NCBI GenBank assembly: GCA_050258815.1
Contig: JBLMZM010000048.1
Coordinates: 1 to 36,113 of the forward strand
DNA from: JAAXKN01 sp050258815
GTDB lineage: Bacteria > Bacteroidota > Ignavibacteria > Ignavibacteriales > SURF-24
Length of the DNA: 36,113 bases
Direction: 5' to 3'
The first letter of the stretch is position 1; each line of letters begins with the position of its first letter. Shown piece after piece: positions 1 to 5,722 of this stretch. A program made the position numbers and the translations under genes. The notes beneath the pieces were generated by a model, which ran no database searches, was not told the DNA's origin, and saw only the letters and a list, made by a program, of their open reading frames with translations.

Positions 1-135
1 ATTTCTGGAAATATGCAAAGAGATAACAGGAATTTCATTGCCTCAGATATAAATCCTCAGTCATTCTTATCCGGATTTGTTTCGCCCAAACAGGCAGGAA
101 CTGTAAATTACCTGAAATCAGGAAACTTTCAATAA
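1..135 (+). CDS. C-terminal end of an unknown protein (cut by window edge)
   Basis: The first 44 codons are open in frame 1 and end at TAA (133-135). The visible tail is polar and contains the stretch SFLSGFVSPKQAGTVNYLK. The start lies upstream of the window. Codon choice looks ordinary for this genome, so I read it as the end of a real gene. I do not recognise the family from this short tail. A T-rich stretch that may be its terminator follows at about 145-172. Confidence 0.5.
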   Translation: MSGNMQRDNRNFIASDINPQSFLSGFVSPKQAGTVNYLKSGNFQ

Positions 136-143
136 TACTTTCC

Positions 144-172
144 GGACTGGTTTTTTAGCCCGAGTTTTTTTT
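144..172 (+). terminator. possible terminator after the partial gene
   Basis: A weak imperfect stem (ACTGG ... CCCGAGT around a T6 loop) is followed by eight T residues at 165-172, just 10 bases after the upstream stop codon. The stem is poor, so this rests mainly on the U-tract and its position. Confidence 0.3.
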
Positions 173-244
173 GACTACATTCTTCTCAAAATGTTTTCTC
201 TGCCTGCAGCTTAAAATATTGACATTTAATTATATTTATATCAT

Positions 245-336
245 CTTGAGGCTATATAAAATAACCCTATAAGGTTATATAGTCAACAAATAACCCTATA
301 AGGATATTTTTCGTCTATACAGCCTTATGAGGCTAT
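245..336. repeat. cluster of interspersed palindromic repeats, operator-like
   Basis: The 16-mer AAATAACCCTATAAGG occurs exactly at 259-274 and again at 288-303 (29 bp period). An inverted, degenerate copy (CCTTATGAGGCTAT, 11 of 14 matching) lies at 323-336. TGAGGCTAT is repeated directly at 247-255 and 328-336. The first copy also forms an imperfect inverted repeat, with CTATATAA at its left and GGTTATATAG at 273-282. The arrangement resembles a multi-site operator or a recombination site. It sits 43-134 bp upstream of a doubtful small ORF at 379. Confidence 0.6.
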
Positions 337-378
337 CACTATTATGTAAACAGTGAGTAGCCGACTTGTCTGTCAGTA

Positions 379-594
379 ATGCCAAAGCTGCCTCCGATAT
401 ATCCCAGTTTACGGGCACCGAAACTTCTTCCCGGGTTTGCAAAGAGATTATTGAAGAAAAGAAAAAATAATAACGCAAACAACAACGACGACCTTTTCAA
501 AACCTTCAATCTACCATATTCAGGTGAATATGAAGTCAAACAGCTTAAGTTTAATGTCATTATTACTTATTTGAAAAACAGGATAAATGCATGA
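379..594 (+). CDS. doubtful small hypothetical protein (71 aa)
   Basis: An open frame of 71 codons starts at ATG 379. It encodes a basic, low-complexity protein with an Asn-rich stretch around residues 30-36 (NNNANNND). There is no clear Shine-Dalgarno site and I do not recognise a family. An equally long antisense frame (342-560, minus) encodes a hydrophobic segment (about residues 25-40) followed by a Gly-rich tail, so either, both or neither may be real. Mild support for the plus frame comes from operator-like repeats upstream (245-336) and a small hairpin with a T-run downstream (713-732). Confidence 0.2.
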   Translation: MPKLPPIYPSLRAPKLLPGFAKRLLKKRKNNNANNNDDLFKTFNLPYSGEYEVKQLKFNVIITYLKNRINA

Positions 595-701
595 TGATAA
601 ATTACACAGTTTAGGAATTAAATGTTAAAGTAGTTCCAGTTGTCATTTATTGAGAAAAGTATAATGCTATAAAGACTGTAGTAGAAACTGTTGTAGTTTT
701 C

Positions 702-732
702 AGGTCAATTCAGACCTTAATAGGTCATTTTT
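702..732 (+). terminator. possible terminator with overlapping alternative hairpins
   Basis: AGGTC (702-706), GACCT (713-717) and AGGTC (722-726) are followed by T5 (728-732). The middle arm can pair with either flank. Pairing with the right arm gives a short terminator-like hairpin (loop TAAT); pairing with the left arm would disrupt it. The stems are only 5 bp, so this is weak. Confidence 0.3.
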
Positions 733-759
733 ACGAGGGCAGGGGATTTAATAAAATAC

Positions 760-793
760 AAAAGCCTCAGATTCTTACGAAAATGAGGCTTTT
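760..793 (-). terminator. terminator downstream of the minus-strand tRNA
   Basis: Perfect 10-bp arms AAAAGCCTCA (760-769) and TGAGGCTTTT (784-793) form a hairpin. Read on the minus strand it lies 5 bases past the tRNA 3' end and ends in a T-run, so it probably terminates the tRNA transcript. It is symmetric enough to act in both directions. Confidence 0.7.
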
Positions 794-797
794 AATG

Positions 798-871
798 TGG
801 GCCCAGAAGGACTTGAACCTACGACCCTCTGATTATGAGTCAGATGCTCTAACCAACTGAGCTATGGGCCC
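798..871 (-). tRNA. tRNA with CAU anticodon (elongator Met or Ile2)
   Basis: On the minus strand the sequence folds as a cloverleaf. The 7-bp acceptor stem begins GGGCCCA, and there is a D arm (AGCTCAGTTGGTTAGAGC), an anticodon stem TCTGA/TCAGA with loop CTCATAA (anticodon CAT, plus-strand 835-837), and a T arm with GGTTCAAGTCC. The discriminator is A at 798 and CCA is not encoded. The G-C rich acceptor stem rules out an initiator type. The CTCATAA loop and T arm fit either elongator Met or the lysidine-modified Ile2; sequence alone does not settle this for me. Confidence 0.9.
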
Positions 872-886
872 GAAACTTATGTTACA

Positions 887-915
887 AAGATAATAATTCT
901 CTTCTTATTTTGCAA
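887..915 (-). promoter_or_regulatory. sigma70-type promoter for the CAU tRNA
   Basis: Read on the minus strand, TTGCAA (910-915) is followed after exactly 17 bases by TATCTT (887-892). The predicted start falls just ahead of the tRNA 5' end at 871. The same -35 hexamer and spacing occur in front of tRNA-Leu. Confidence 0.6.
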
Positions 916-1124
916 TAAATGCTTATATGTTTTTATAAATTTATTCTATTTTATTAAATTTATTATTATATTTATAATCTACCTTTGAGAAAAGGTACGG
1001 CCGATATTCTTTGGAATAAGGCCCGATTTCTGCATTTAAGCAAGAGTCCAGTGATTTTTGCATGGGCGCAGATCCTCTTAAAGAGGGAAAATATCCCTTT
1101 TATTGGATTTCTCAAGATTAGTTC
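916..1124. other. A+T-rich spacer between divergent tRNA promoters
   Basis: No convincing gene is seen here. The stretch holds a small hairpin (GGCC 999-1002 and ATTC 1006-1009 pairing with GAAT 1014-1017 and GGCC 1020-1023) and a second one (CCTCTT 1074-1079 with AAGAGG 1081-1086). The short open frames that cross it overlap each other and run through the tRNA-Leu promoter. Confidence 0.4.
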
Positions 1125-1153
1125 TTGCAAATTTTTATCTAAAGCTTTATATT
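1125..1153 (+). promoter_or_regulatory. sigma70-type promoter for the tRNA-Leu/tRNA-Val unit
   Basis: TTGCAA (1125-1130) and TATATT (1148-1153) are separated by 17 bases. The predicted start is near 1160, about 12 bases before tRNA-Leu. It may also drive thrS by read-through, because no other promoter is obvious before thrS. Confidence 0.6.
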
Positions 1154-1171
1154 TGTACTCCAATTAAAACT

Positions 1172-1257
1172 GCCGGGGTGGCGGAATTGGTAGACGCACA
1201 GGACTTAAAATCCTGTGGGAATTTATTCCCGTGCCGGTTCGAGTCCGGCCCTCGGTA
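1172..1257 (+). tRNA. tRNA-Leu (UAA)
   Basis: A class II tRNA with a long variable arm. The acceptor GCCGGGG pairs with CCTCGGT (1250-1256), and the discriminator is A1257. The anticodon stem CAGGA/TCCTG encloses loop CTTAAAA with anticodon TAA at 1206-1208. The variable arm is TGGGAATTTATTCCCG, and the T arm is GCCGG TTCGAGT CCGGC. CCA is not encoded. Confidence 0.95.
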
Positions 1258-1275
1258 CAGTACTGTTTTGAGCCT

Positions 1276-1349
1276 GGGTTCTTAGCTCAGTTGGTTAGAG
1301 CGTCTGCTTGACGTGCAGAAGGTCAGAGGTTCGACTCCTCTAGAACCCA
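1276..1349 (+). tRNA. tRNA-Val (GAC)
   Basis: A complete cloverleaf. The acceptor GGGTTCT pairs with AGAACCC (1342-1348), and the discriminator is A1349. The anticodon stem TCTGC/GCAGA encloses loop TTGACGT with anticodon GAC at 1310-1312. CCA is not encoded. It lies 18 bases after tRNA-Leu and 46 bases before thrS. Confidence 0.95.
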
Positions 1350-1357
1350 CGCAGAAT

Positions 1358-1380
1358 CGGAGTTCGCTCCGTTTTTTTTT
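1358..1380 (+). terminator. terminator or attenuator between tRNA-Val and thrS
   Basis: CGGAG (1358-1362), a TTCG tetraloop and CTCCG (1367-1371) form a compact stable hairpin, followed by nine T residues. It is a textbook intrinsic terminator placed 8 bases after the tRNA and only 15 bases before the thrS start codon. Confidence 0.75.
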
Positions 1381-1395
1381 AAAAAGAAGTATAAA

Positions 1396-3330
1396 ATGGA
1401 TAAAATTAAAGTAAGTTTTCCCGACGGAAACGTAAAGGAATTTGATAAGGGCGTGACCCCTTACCAGATAGCAGAGTCTATCTCCAGGAAGCTGGCAGAA
1501 GAGGCCCTGATTGCTGAAGTTGACGGCGAGGAGAAGGATCTGTCTACTCCTTTGCTGAAAGACGTATCCCTGCGCCTTTATACCTTCGACGACGAAAAGG
1601 GCAAAGAAGCTTACTGGCACTCAACTTCTCACCTGATGGCTCACGCTATCCAGTCTATCTTCCCCGAAGCTAAATTCGGCGTCGGTCCCGCTATCGATTC
1701 GGGCTTTTATTACGACGTGGACGTTAATACCCCCATTACTGAAGACGTTCTGAAGAAAATTGAAAACCGCATGAGCGAAATTGCCCAGCAGAATAATCCT
1801 TTCCAGAGAGAGGAGCTGAGCAAACAGGACGCTATCAGCTTTTTTGAGAAAAAAGGCGATAACTATAAGACTGAAATCCTTAGCGAACTTGACGAGAATT
1901 CTGAAGTTATTAGTATATATAAAGAGGGTGATTTTACCGACCTTTGTACGGGACCTCACCTTCCTTCAACTGGTAAGATTAAATTCGTGAAGCTGCTTAC
2001 GGTCTCCGGCTCCTACTGGAGAGGTGACGAACATAATAAACAGCTGCAGAGAATCTACGGCATTTCTTTCCCCAAGAAAAAAATGCTAGAGGATTATCTC
2101 ACGTTCCTTGAAGAAGCCAAGAAGAGAGACCACCGCAAACTGGGCCGCGAACTCGACCTTTTCAGTACTCATGAAGAGGCGGGACCGGGACTCGTTTACT
2201 GGCACCCCAAGGGCGCCAGGGTCAGACTCGAAATCGAGGATTTCTGGAGAAAGGCTCACCTGGAAAACGGCTACGACCTGCTCTATACTCCCCATATGGG
2301 AAAGAGCTGGCTGTGGGAAACCAGCGGCCACCTGGGCTTCTATAAAGATAGTATGTATTCCCCGATGGAAGTGGACGAAATGGATTATTTCGTTAAACCC
2401 ATGAACTGCCCCTTCCATATTATGATCTATAAAACGCACCTGCGTTCCTACCGCGACCTGCCACTCAGGTGGGCCGAACTCGGAACGGTTTACCGCTATG
2501 AGAAGAGCGGGGTGCTGCACGGTCTCCTGCGCGTCAGAGGATTTACTCAGGATGATGCACACATCTTCTGTACACAGGAACAGATCGAGGATGAAATTAT
2601 TGAGGTTATCCGCTTCTCAATGTATATGTGGCGCTCTTTCGGATTCGATAAGCTTGAGTTTTATCTGTCCACAAAACCCGAGAAATCTGTCGGCGACGAC
2701 GCACTCTGGGAAAAGGCAACACATGCTCTTGAAACGGCTATGCAAAAAGAAGGCCTGCCTTATAAGATAGACGAAGGCGGCGGCGCTTTCTACGGACCTA
2801 AAATTGATATTAAAATCAAAGACGCACTCAACCGCGAATGGCAGATGAGCACTATTCAGTTCGATTTTAATATGTCTGCCAGATTTGGTATGAAGTATAT
2901 TGGCGAGGACGGTAAAGAACACATGCCTTTCATGGTACACAGGGCTTTACTGGGATCAATTGAACGCTTTATGGGCGTTCTGATCGAACACTATGGCGGA
3001 GCATTCCCCGTTTGGCTCGCTCCGACACAGGTAGCTGTTGTTCCGATTTCGCAGAATTTTTATGAGTATGCTGGTAAAGTCGTAGAGGAATTGAAAAAGT
3101 ATCAGGTAAGGGTTGAATTTGATGAAAGAAATGAAAAGATTGGTTATAAGATAAGAGACTGGGAAACGAAAAAAGTGCCTTATATGCTGGTAATCGGCGA
3201 AAAAGAAGTTCAGTCAGATATGGTTTCTGTCAGACAGCATAAAAAAGGCGATCTGGGAAGCATGACTTTGACAGATTTCAAAAATAAAATTCTAGACGAA
3301 ATATTAAGTAAAAAAAGTAATAACAACTAA
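1396..3330 (+). CDS. thrS: threonyl-tRNA synthetase
   Basis: Charges tRNA-Thr with threonine in the cytoplasm and edits mischarged Ser-tRNA. At 644 residues it has the full bacterial length. Domains in order: TGS (about 1-62), editing domain with HSTSHLMAH (H75, H79) and the matching cysteine in TDLCTGPH (C184), class II catalytic core (about 240-535), and anticodon-binding domain. The zinc ligands of the active site are visible as C338 (MNCPFH), H389 (DDAHIF) and H515 (MVHRA). The ATG at 1396 is preceded only by a weak purine run (AAGAAG). It heads thrS-infC-rpmI-rplT, the classic translation operon. A terminator-like hairpin lies directly upstream, so expression may depend on read-through or attenuation. 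Confidence 0.98.
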   Translation: MDKIKVSFPDGNVKEFDKGVTPYQIAESISRKLAEEALIAEVDGEEKDLSTPLLKDVSLRLYTFDDEKGKEAYWHSTSHLMAHAIQSIFPEAKFGVGPAIDSGFYYDVDVNTPITEDVLKKIENRMSEIAQQNNPFQREELSKQDAISFFEKKGDNYKTEILSELDENSEVISIYKEGDFTDLCTGPHLPSTGKIKFVKLLTVSGSYWRGDEHNKQLQRIYGISFPKKKMLEDYLTFLEEAKKRDHRKLGRELDLFSTHEEAGPGLVYWHPKGARVRLEIEDFWRKAHLENGYDLLYTPHMGKSWLWETSGHLGFYKDSMYSPMEVDEMDYFVKPMNCPFHIMIYKTHLRSYRDLPLRWAELGTVYRYEKSGVLHGLLRVRGFTQDDAHIFCTQEQIEDEIIEVIRFSMYMWRSFGFDKLEFYLSTKPEKSVGDDALWEKATHALETAMQKEGLPYKIDEGGGAFYGPKIDIKIKDALNREWQMSTIQFDFNMSARFGMKYIGEDGKEHMPFMVHRALLGSIERFMGVLIEHYGGAFPVWLAPTQVAVVPISQNFYEYAGKVVEELKKYQVRVEFDERNEKIGYKIRDWETKKVPYMLVIGEKEVQSDMVSVRQHKKGDLGSMTLTDFKNKILDEILSKKSNNN

Positions 3331-3342
3331 GAGGTTAACATC
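3331..3342 (+). promoter_or_regulatory. ribosome binding site and AUC start codon of infC
   Basis: The thrS stop TAA (3328-3330) is followed by GAGG (3331-3334, part of AGAGGT) and, after 5 bases, by ATC at 3340. From this ATC the frame runs without interruption into the conserved IF3 N-terminus (HRVNEEIR), which a start at GTG 3394 would cut off. Use of an AUU/AUC/AUA-type start in infC is known from other bacteria, where it permits autoregulation by IF3. Confidence 0.75.
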
Positions 3343-3879
3343 TCGCAAAAAACTAACAAACATCGCGTAAATGAGGAAATAAGAACACCTAAAGTGAGAC
3401 TTATTGACTCAGACGGTAGTCAGCTGGGAATTTATCTGATCAGGGACGCTATAAGACTCTCTCAAGAAAAGGGTCTCGACCTGGTCGAAATTGCGCCTCA
3501 GGCTGATCCACCAGTTTGTAAAATTGTTGATTACGGAAAGTTTGTATACGAAATTCAGAAGAAAGAGAAGACTCAGAAGAAAAATCAGGTGGTTTCCATC
3601 TTAAAGGAAATCAGACTGCATCCTAATACAGATACTCATGATTTTGAATTTAAGGTTAGACATGCCAGAAACTTTATTGAAGAGGGGAACAAGGTAAAAG
3701 TTTCCGTAATCTTTAAAGGGAGAGAACTGGCTTATACGGCACATGGAGAAAATCTTCTGAAGAGTTTTATAGAGAAAATGGAAGACGTTGCCAAAACTGA
3801 ATTCGATATGAAGTTTGAAGGTAAGGCAATGAATGTTATTTTGGTGCCTTTGAAGGTAAAATCAAAAAAGAAAAACTAA
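3340..3879 (+). CDS. infC: translation initiation factor IF-3 (AUC start)
   Basis: Binds the 30S subunit, keeps subunits apart and checks initiator tRNA and start-codon pairing. Started at AUC 3340 it has 179 residues, close to the usual IF3 length of about 180. The N-terminal domain shows NEEIRTPKVRLIDSDG, and the centre has LVEIAPQADPPVCKI and DYGKF, followed by the basic linker. The C-terminal domain includes KEIRLHPNTDTHDFEFK. A start at GTG 3394 would drop 18 conserved residues, so I prefer the upstream AUC preceded by GAGG. The gene follows thrS by 9 bases in the same reading frame, so no stop lies between the two apart from the thrS TAA. The unusual start codon suggests IF3 represses its own translation, as in E. 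coli. Confidence 0.95.
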   Translation: MSQKTNKHRVNEEIRTPKVRLIDSDGSQLGIYLIRDAIRLSQEKGLDLVEIAPQADPPVCKIVDYGKFVYEIQKKEKTQKKNQVVSILKEIRLHPNTDTHDFEFKVRHARNFIEEGNKVKVSVIFKGRELAYTAHGENLLKSFIEKMEDVAKTEFDMKFEGKAMNVILVPLKVKSKKKN

Positions 3880-3898
3880 ATAAACAGGTATAAGCAAT

Positions 3899-4090
3899 AT
3901 GCCCAAGATGAAAAGTAACCGTGGTGCAGCTAAAACTTTCAAGCTTACTGCGTCAGGCAAAGTAAAAAGACACAAGGCTTTTAAGAGTCACATTCTGACT
4001 TCGAAGTCACGGAAGAGAAAACGCAGCTTGAGACATTCAGTTGTTGCCTCTTCGGTAGATACGAAACGTATCAAATTAATGATTCAATAA
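3899..4090 (+). CDS. rpmI: 50S ribosomal protein L35
   Basis: A small, very basic 63-residue protein of the large ribosomal subunit. The typical N-terminus MPKMKSNRGAAKTFK and the motif SGKVKRHKAFKSHIL are present, followed by KSRKRKRSLRH. Length matches the family (about 65). It lies 19 bases after infC and 17 bases before rplT in the conserved infC-rpmI-rplT order. Confidence 0.97.
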   Translation: MPKMKSNRGAAKTFKLTASGKVKRHKAFKSHILTSKSRKRKRSLRHSVVASSVDTKRIKLMIQ

Positions 4091-4107
4091 AGAAAAAAGG
4101 ATAAATT

Positions 4108-4455
4108 ATGCCACGCTCGAAGAATAAAGTTGCTGCGCACAGAAGACGCAAGAAAATTCTAAGTATGGCTAAAGGCTACTGGGGTGCTAGAAGCAAGGTT
4201 TATACCATTGCCAAAAACTCAGTCGAAAAAGGCCTTGTACATGCTTACAGAGACAGAAAATTAAAGAAGAGAACTTTCAGAAGACTTTGGATTGCCAGAA
4301 TTAATGCTGCTGCAAGAATGAATGGTACTACTTATTCCAGACTTATTAATGCTTTGAACGTTAAAGGTATCAATATTAATAGAAAAGTCCTGGCAGGTAT
4401 GGCCGCTGAAAATCCGGCAGCTTTTACCGAAGTCGTAAAGATCTGCTTTAGCTAA
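4108..4455 (+). CDS. rplT: 50S ribosomal protein L20
   Basis: A 115-residue basic protein that binds 23S rRNA early in 50S assembly. The N-terminus MPRSKNKVAAHRRRKKIL and the motifs KGYWGARSKVYTIAK, RLWIARINAAARMNG and INRKVLAGMA are all typical. It ends the thrS-infC-rpmI-rplT unit; a T-rich hairpin region follows. L20 represses this operon in other bacteria, but I see no specific binding structure here. Confidence 0.98.
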   Translation: MPRSKNKVAAHRRRKKILSMAKGYWGARSKVYTIAKNSVEKGLVHAYRDRKLKKRTFRRLWIARINAAARMNGTTYSRLINALNVKGININRKVLAGMAAENPAAFTEVVKICFS

Positions 4456-4461
4456 ATTTAA

Positions 4462-4518
4462 TGTGCCCTCTCGCCAATTTTTATGTCTTTTAAGAATTGC
4501 AGGGGGTATTTTTTTTGT
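4462..4518 (+). terminator. possible terminator after rplT
   Basis: CCCT (4466-4469) can pair with AGGG (around 4501), with an inner CAATT/AATTG helix, followed by a run of eight T residues ending at 4517. The stem is long and imperfect. A 34-codon frame (4483-4587) crosses it and could instead be a leader peptide for pheS. Confidence 0.4.
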
Positions 4519-4552
4519 CTAACTGAGATCCGGAAAATAGTTATATCCGCAT

Positions 4553-4573
4553 ACCGGCCACACGTCTGCCGGT
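4553..4573 (+). other. hairpin in the pheS leader
   Basis: Perfect 6-bp arms ACCGGC (4553-4558) and GCCGGT (4568-4573) enclose a 9-base loop, 50 bases before the pheS start. No T-run follows, so it is not a terminator. Its role is unknown. Confidence 0.4.
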
Positions 4574-4623
4574 GTCTGATGATGTGATTTATTTTGCCGG
4601 ACTAATTATATTTTAAAAAAGCT

Positions 4624-5640
4624 ATGGATATGCTTCAAACAATAAGAGAGACTGACAAGAGCTTCAGCGAGGAAATCGGGAAGATCAGCGATCTTAAAGC
4701 ATTGGAAGAACTGAGAATTAAATATCTCAGCCGCAAAGGTATCGTATCGGTACTTTTCGACGATCTTAAACAGGTCTCCAAAGAGGATAAGCCCATACTG
4801 GGTAAGGCTCTCAATGAACTCCGTAACTCGGTTCAGGATAGATTCACCTCCCTGAAAGAACAGCTGGAGACAGTCTCAGGACATGACCATTCCATGCTGG
4901 ACCTTACACTGCCTGGCAGAATTCAACAGGTCGGCAGCAAACATATTTTAACCCAGACTCTTGACGAAATAAAGAATATTTTCAAGGGCTTGGGTTTTTC
5001 TATTTTTGAAGGCCCTGAACTGGAATCGGACTATAATAACTTTGGCGCCCTTAACTTCCCGGCGGACCACCCCGCAAGGGACATGCAGGATACATTTTTT
5101 ATAAATAAGGATTTCCTGCTGAGGACTCATACCTCACCCGACCAGATCCGCGTTATGACGGGCCAGGAGCCTCCTGTGCGCGTTCTGATGCCGGGCAAAG
5201 TGTACCGCAACGAAGCTATCAGCGCCCGCAGCTATTGCCTCTTCCATCAGGTGGAAGGCCTTTACGTAGATACCGACGTAACATTCGCTGAACTTAAGGG
5301 AACACTTGTATCCTTTGCACGCCAGTTCTATGGCAGCGATCTTAAGTACCGCTTCCGTCCCAGCTTCTTCCCGTTTACTGAACCTAGCGCAGAAATGGAT
5401 ATTACCTGCTTTTTGTGCAAGGGGAAGGGCTGCAGAATGTGCAAACAGACCGGCTGGCTGGAAATACTAGGCTGCGGTATGGTGGACCCTAACGTATTTA
5501 AAGCCGTTGGATATGATCCTGAAAAGTATACCGGATATGCTTTCGGAATGGGAATCGAAAGGATTGCCATCCTTAAGTATGACATCCCGGACATAAGGAT
5601 CTATTTTGAAAACGACCTGAGGTTTTTGAAACAATTTTGA
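4624..5640 (+). CDS. pheS: phenylalanyl-tRNA synthetase alpha subunit
   Basis: The catalytic subunit of the alpha2-beta2 enzyme that charges tRNA-Phe. At 338 residues it has the usual length. There is an N-terminal coiled coil (about 1-85), then a class II core with motif 2 (YRNEAISARSYCLFHQVEGL), GCGMVDPNVF and motif 3 (AFGMGIERIAILKY). A zinc-knuckle-like set of cysteines, C262, C265, C270 and C273 (CFLC-KGKG-CRMC), lies in the core insertion seen in a subset of bacterial PheS proteins. The ATG at 4624 has no Shine-Dalgarno site, which is common in Bacteroidota. pheT follows 82 bases later. Confidence 0.98.
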   Translation: MDMLQTIRETDKSFSEEIGKISDLKALEELRIKYLSRKGIVSVLFDDLKQVSKEDKPILGKALNELRNSVQDRFTSLKEQLETVSGHDHSMLDLTLPGRIQQVGSKHILTQTLDEIKNIFKGLGFSIFEGPELESDYNNFGALNFPADHPARDMQDTFFINKDFLLRTHTSPDQIRVMTGQEPPVRVLMPGKVYRNEAISARSYCLFHQVEGLYVDTDVTFAELKGTLVSFARQFYGSDLKYRFRPSFFPFTEPSAEMDITCFLCKGKGCRMCKQTGWLEILGCGMVDPNVFKAVGYDPEKYTGYAFGMGIERIAILKYDIPDIRIYFENDLRFLKQF

Positions 5641-5645
5641 TTTTA

Positions 5646-5699
5646 GCAGCCTGCAGCCGCTAAACCGGATGACGGTTTAGCAGATACTGTAACTGCTGC
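5646..5699 (+). other. structured spacer between pheS and pheT
   Basis: A perfect 9-bp hairpin, GCTAAACCG (5659-5667) with CGGTTTAGC (5673-5681) and a 5-base loop, lies inside a possible outer helix GCAGC (5646-5650) with GCTGC (5695-5699). There is no T-run, so it is unlikely to terminate. It could process or stabilise the pheST message. Confidence 0.45.
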
Positions 5700-5722
5700 C
5701 GATTTATTTTGGGAGATTTACT

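Noticed and set aside
245..336. Insertion sequence end or CRISPR leader
   Set aside because: No transposase, no flanking target duplication that I can see, and too few repeat units for an array.
985..1167. 60-codon plus-strand frame between the tRNA genes
   Set aside because: It runs through the tRNA-Leu promoter and overlaps a minus-strand frame of equal length. No ribosome binding site and no recognisable family.
2086..2562. 158-codon minus-strand frame inside thrS
   Set aside because: Shadow of thrS, whose plus frame carries all catalytic motifs.
3394..3396. GTG as the start codon of infC
   Set aside because: It would remove the conserved NEEIRTPK N-terminus and has no ribosome binding site; AUC at 3340 fits better.
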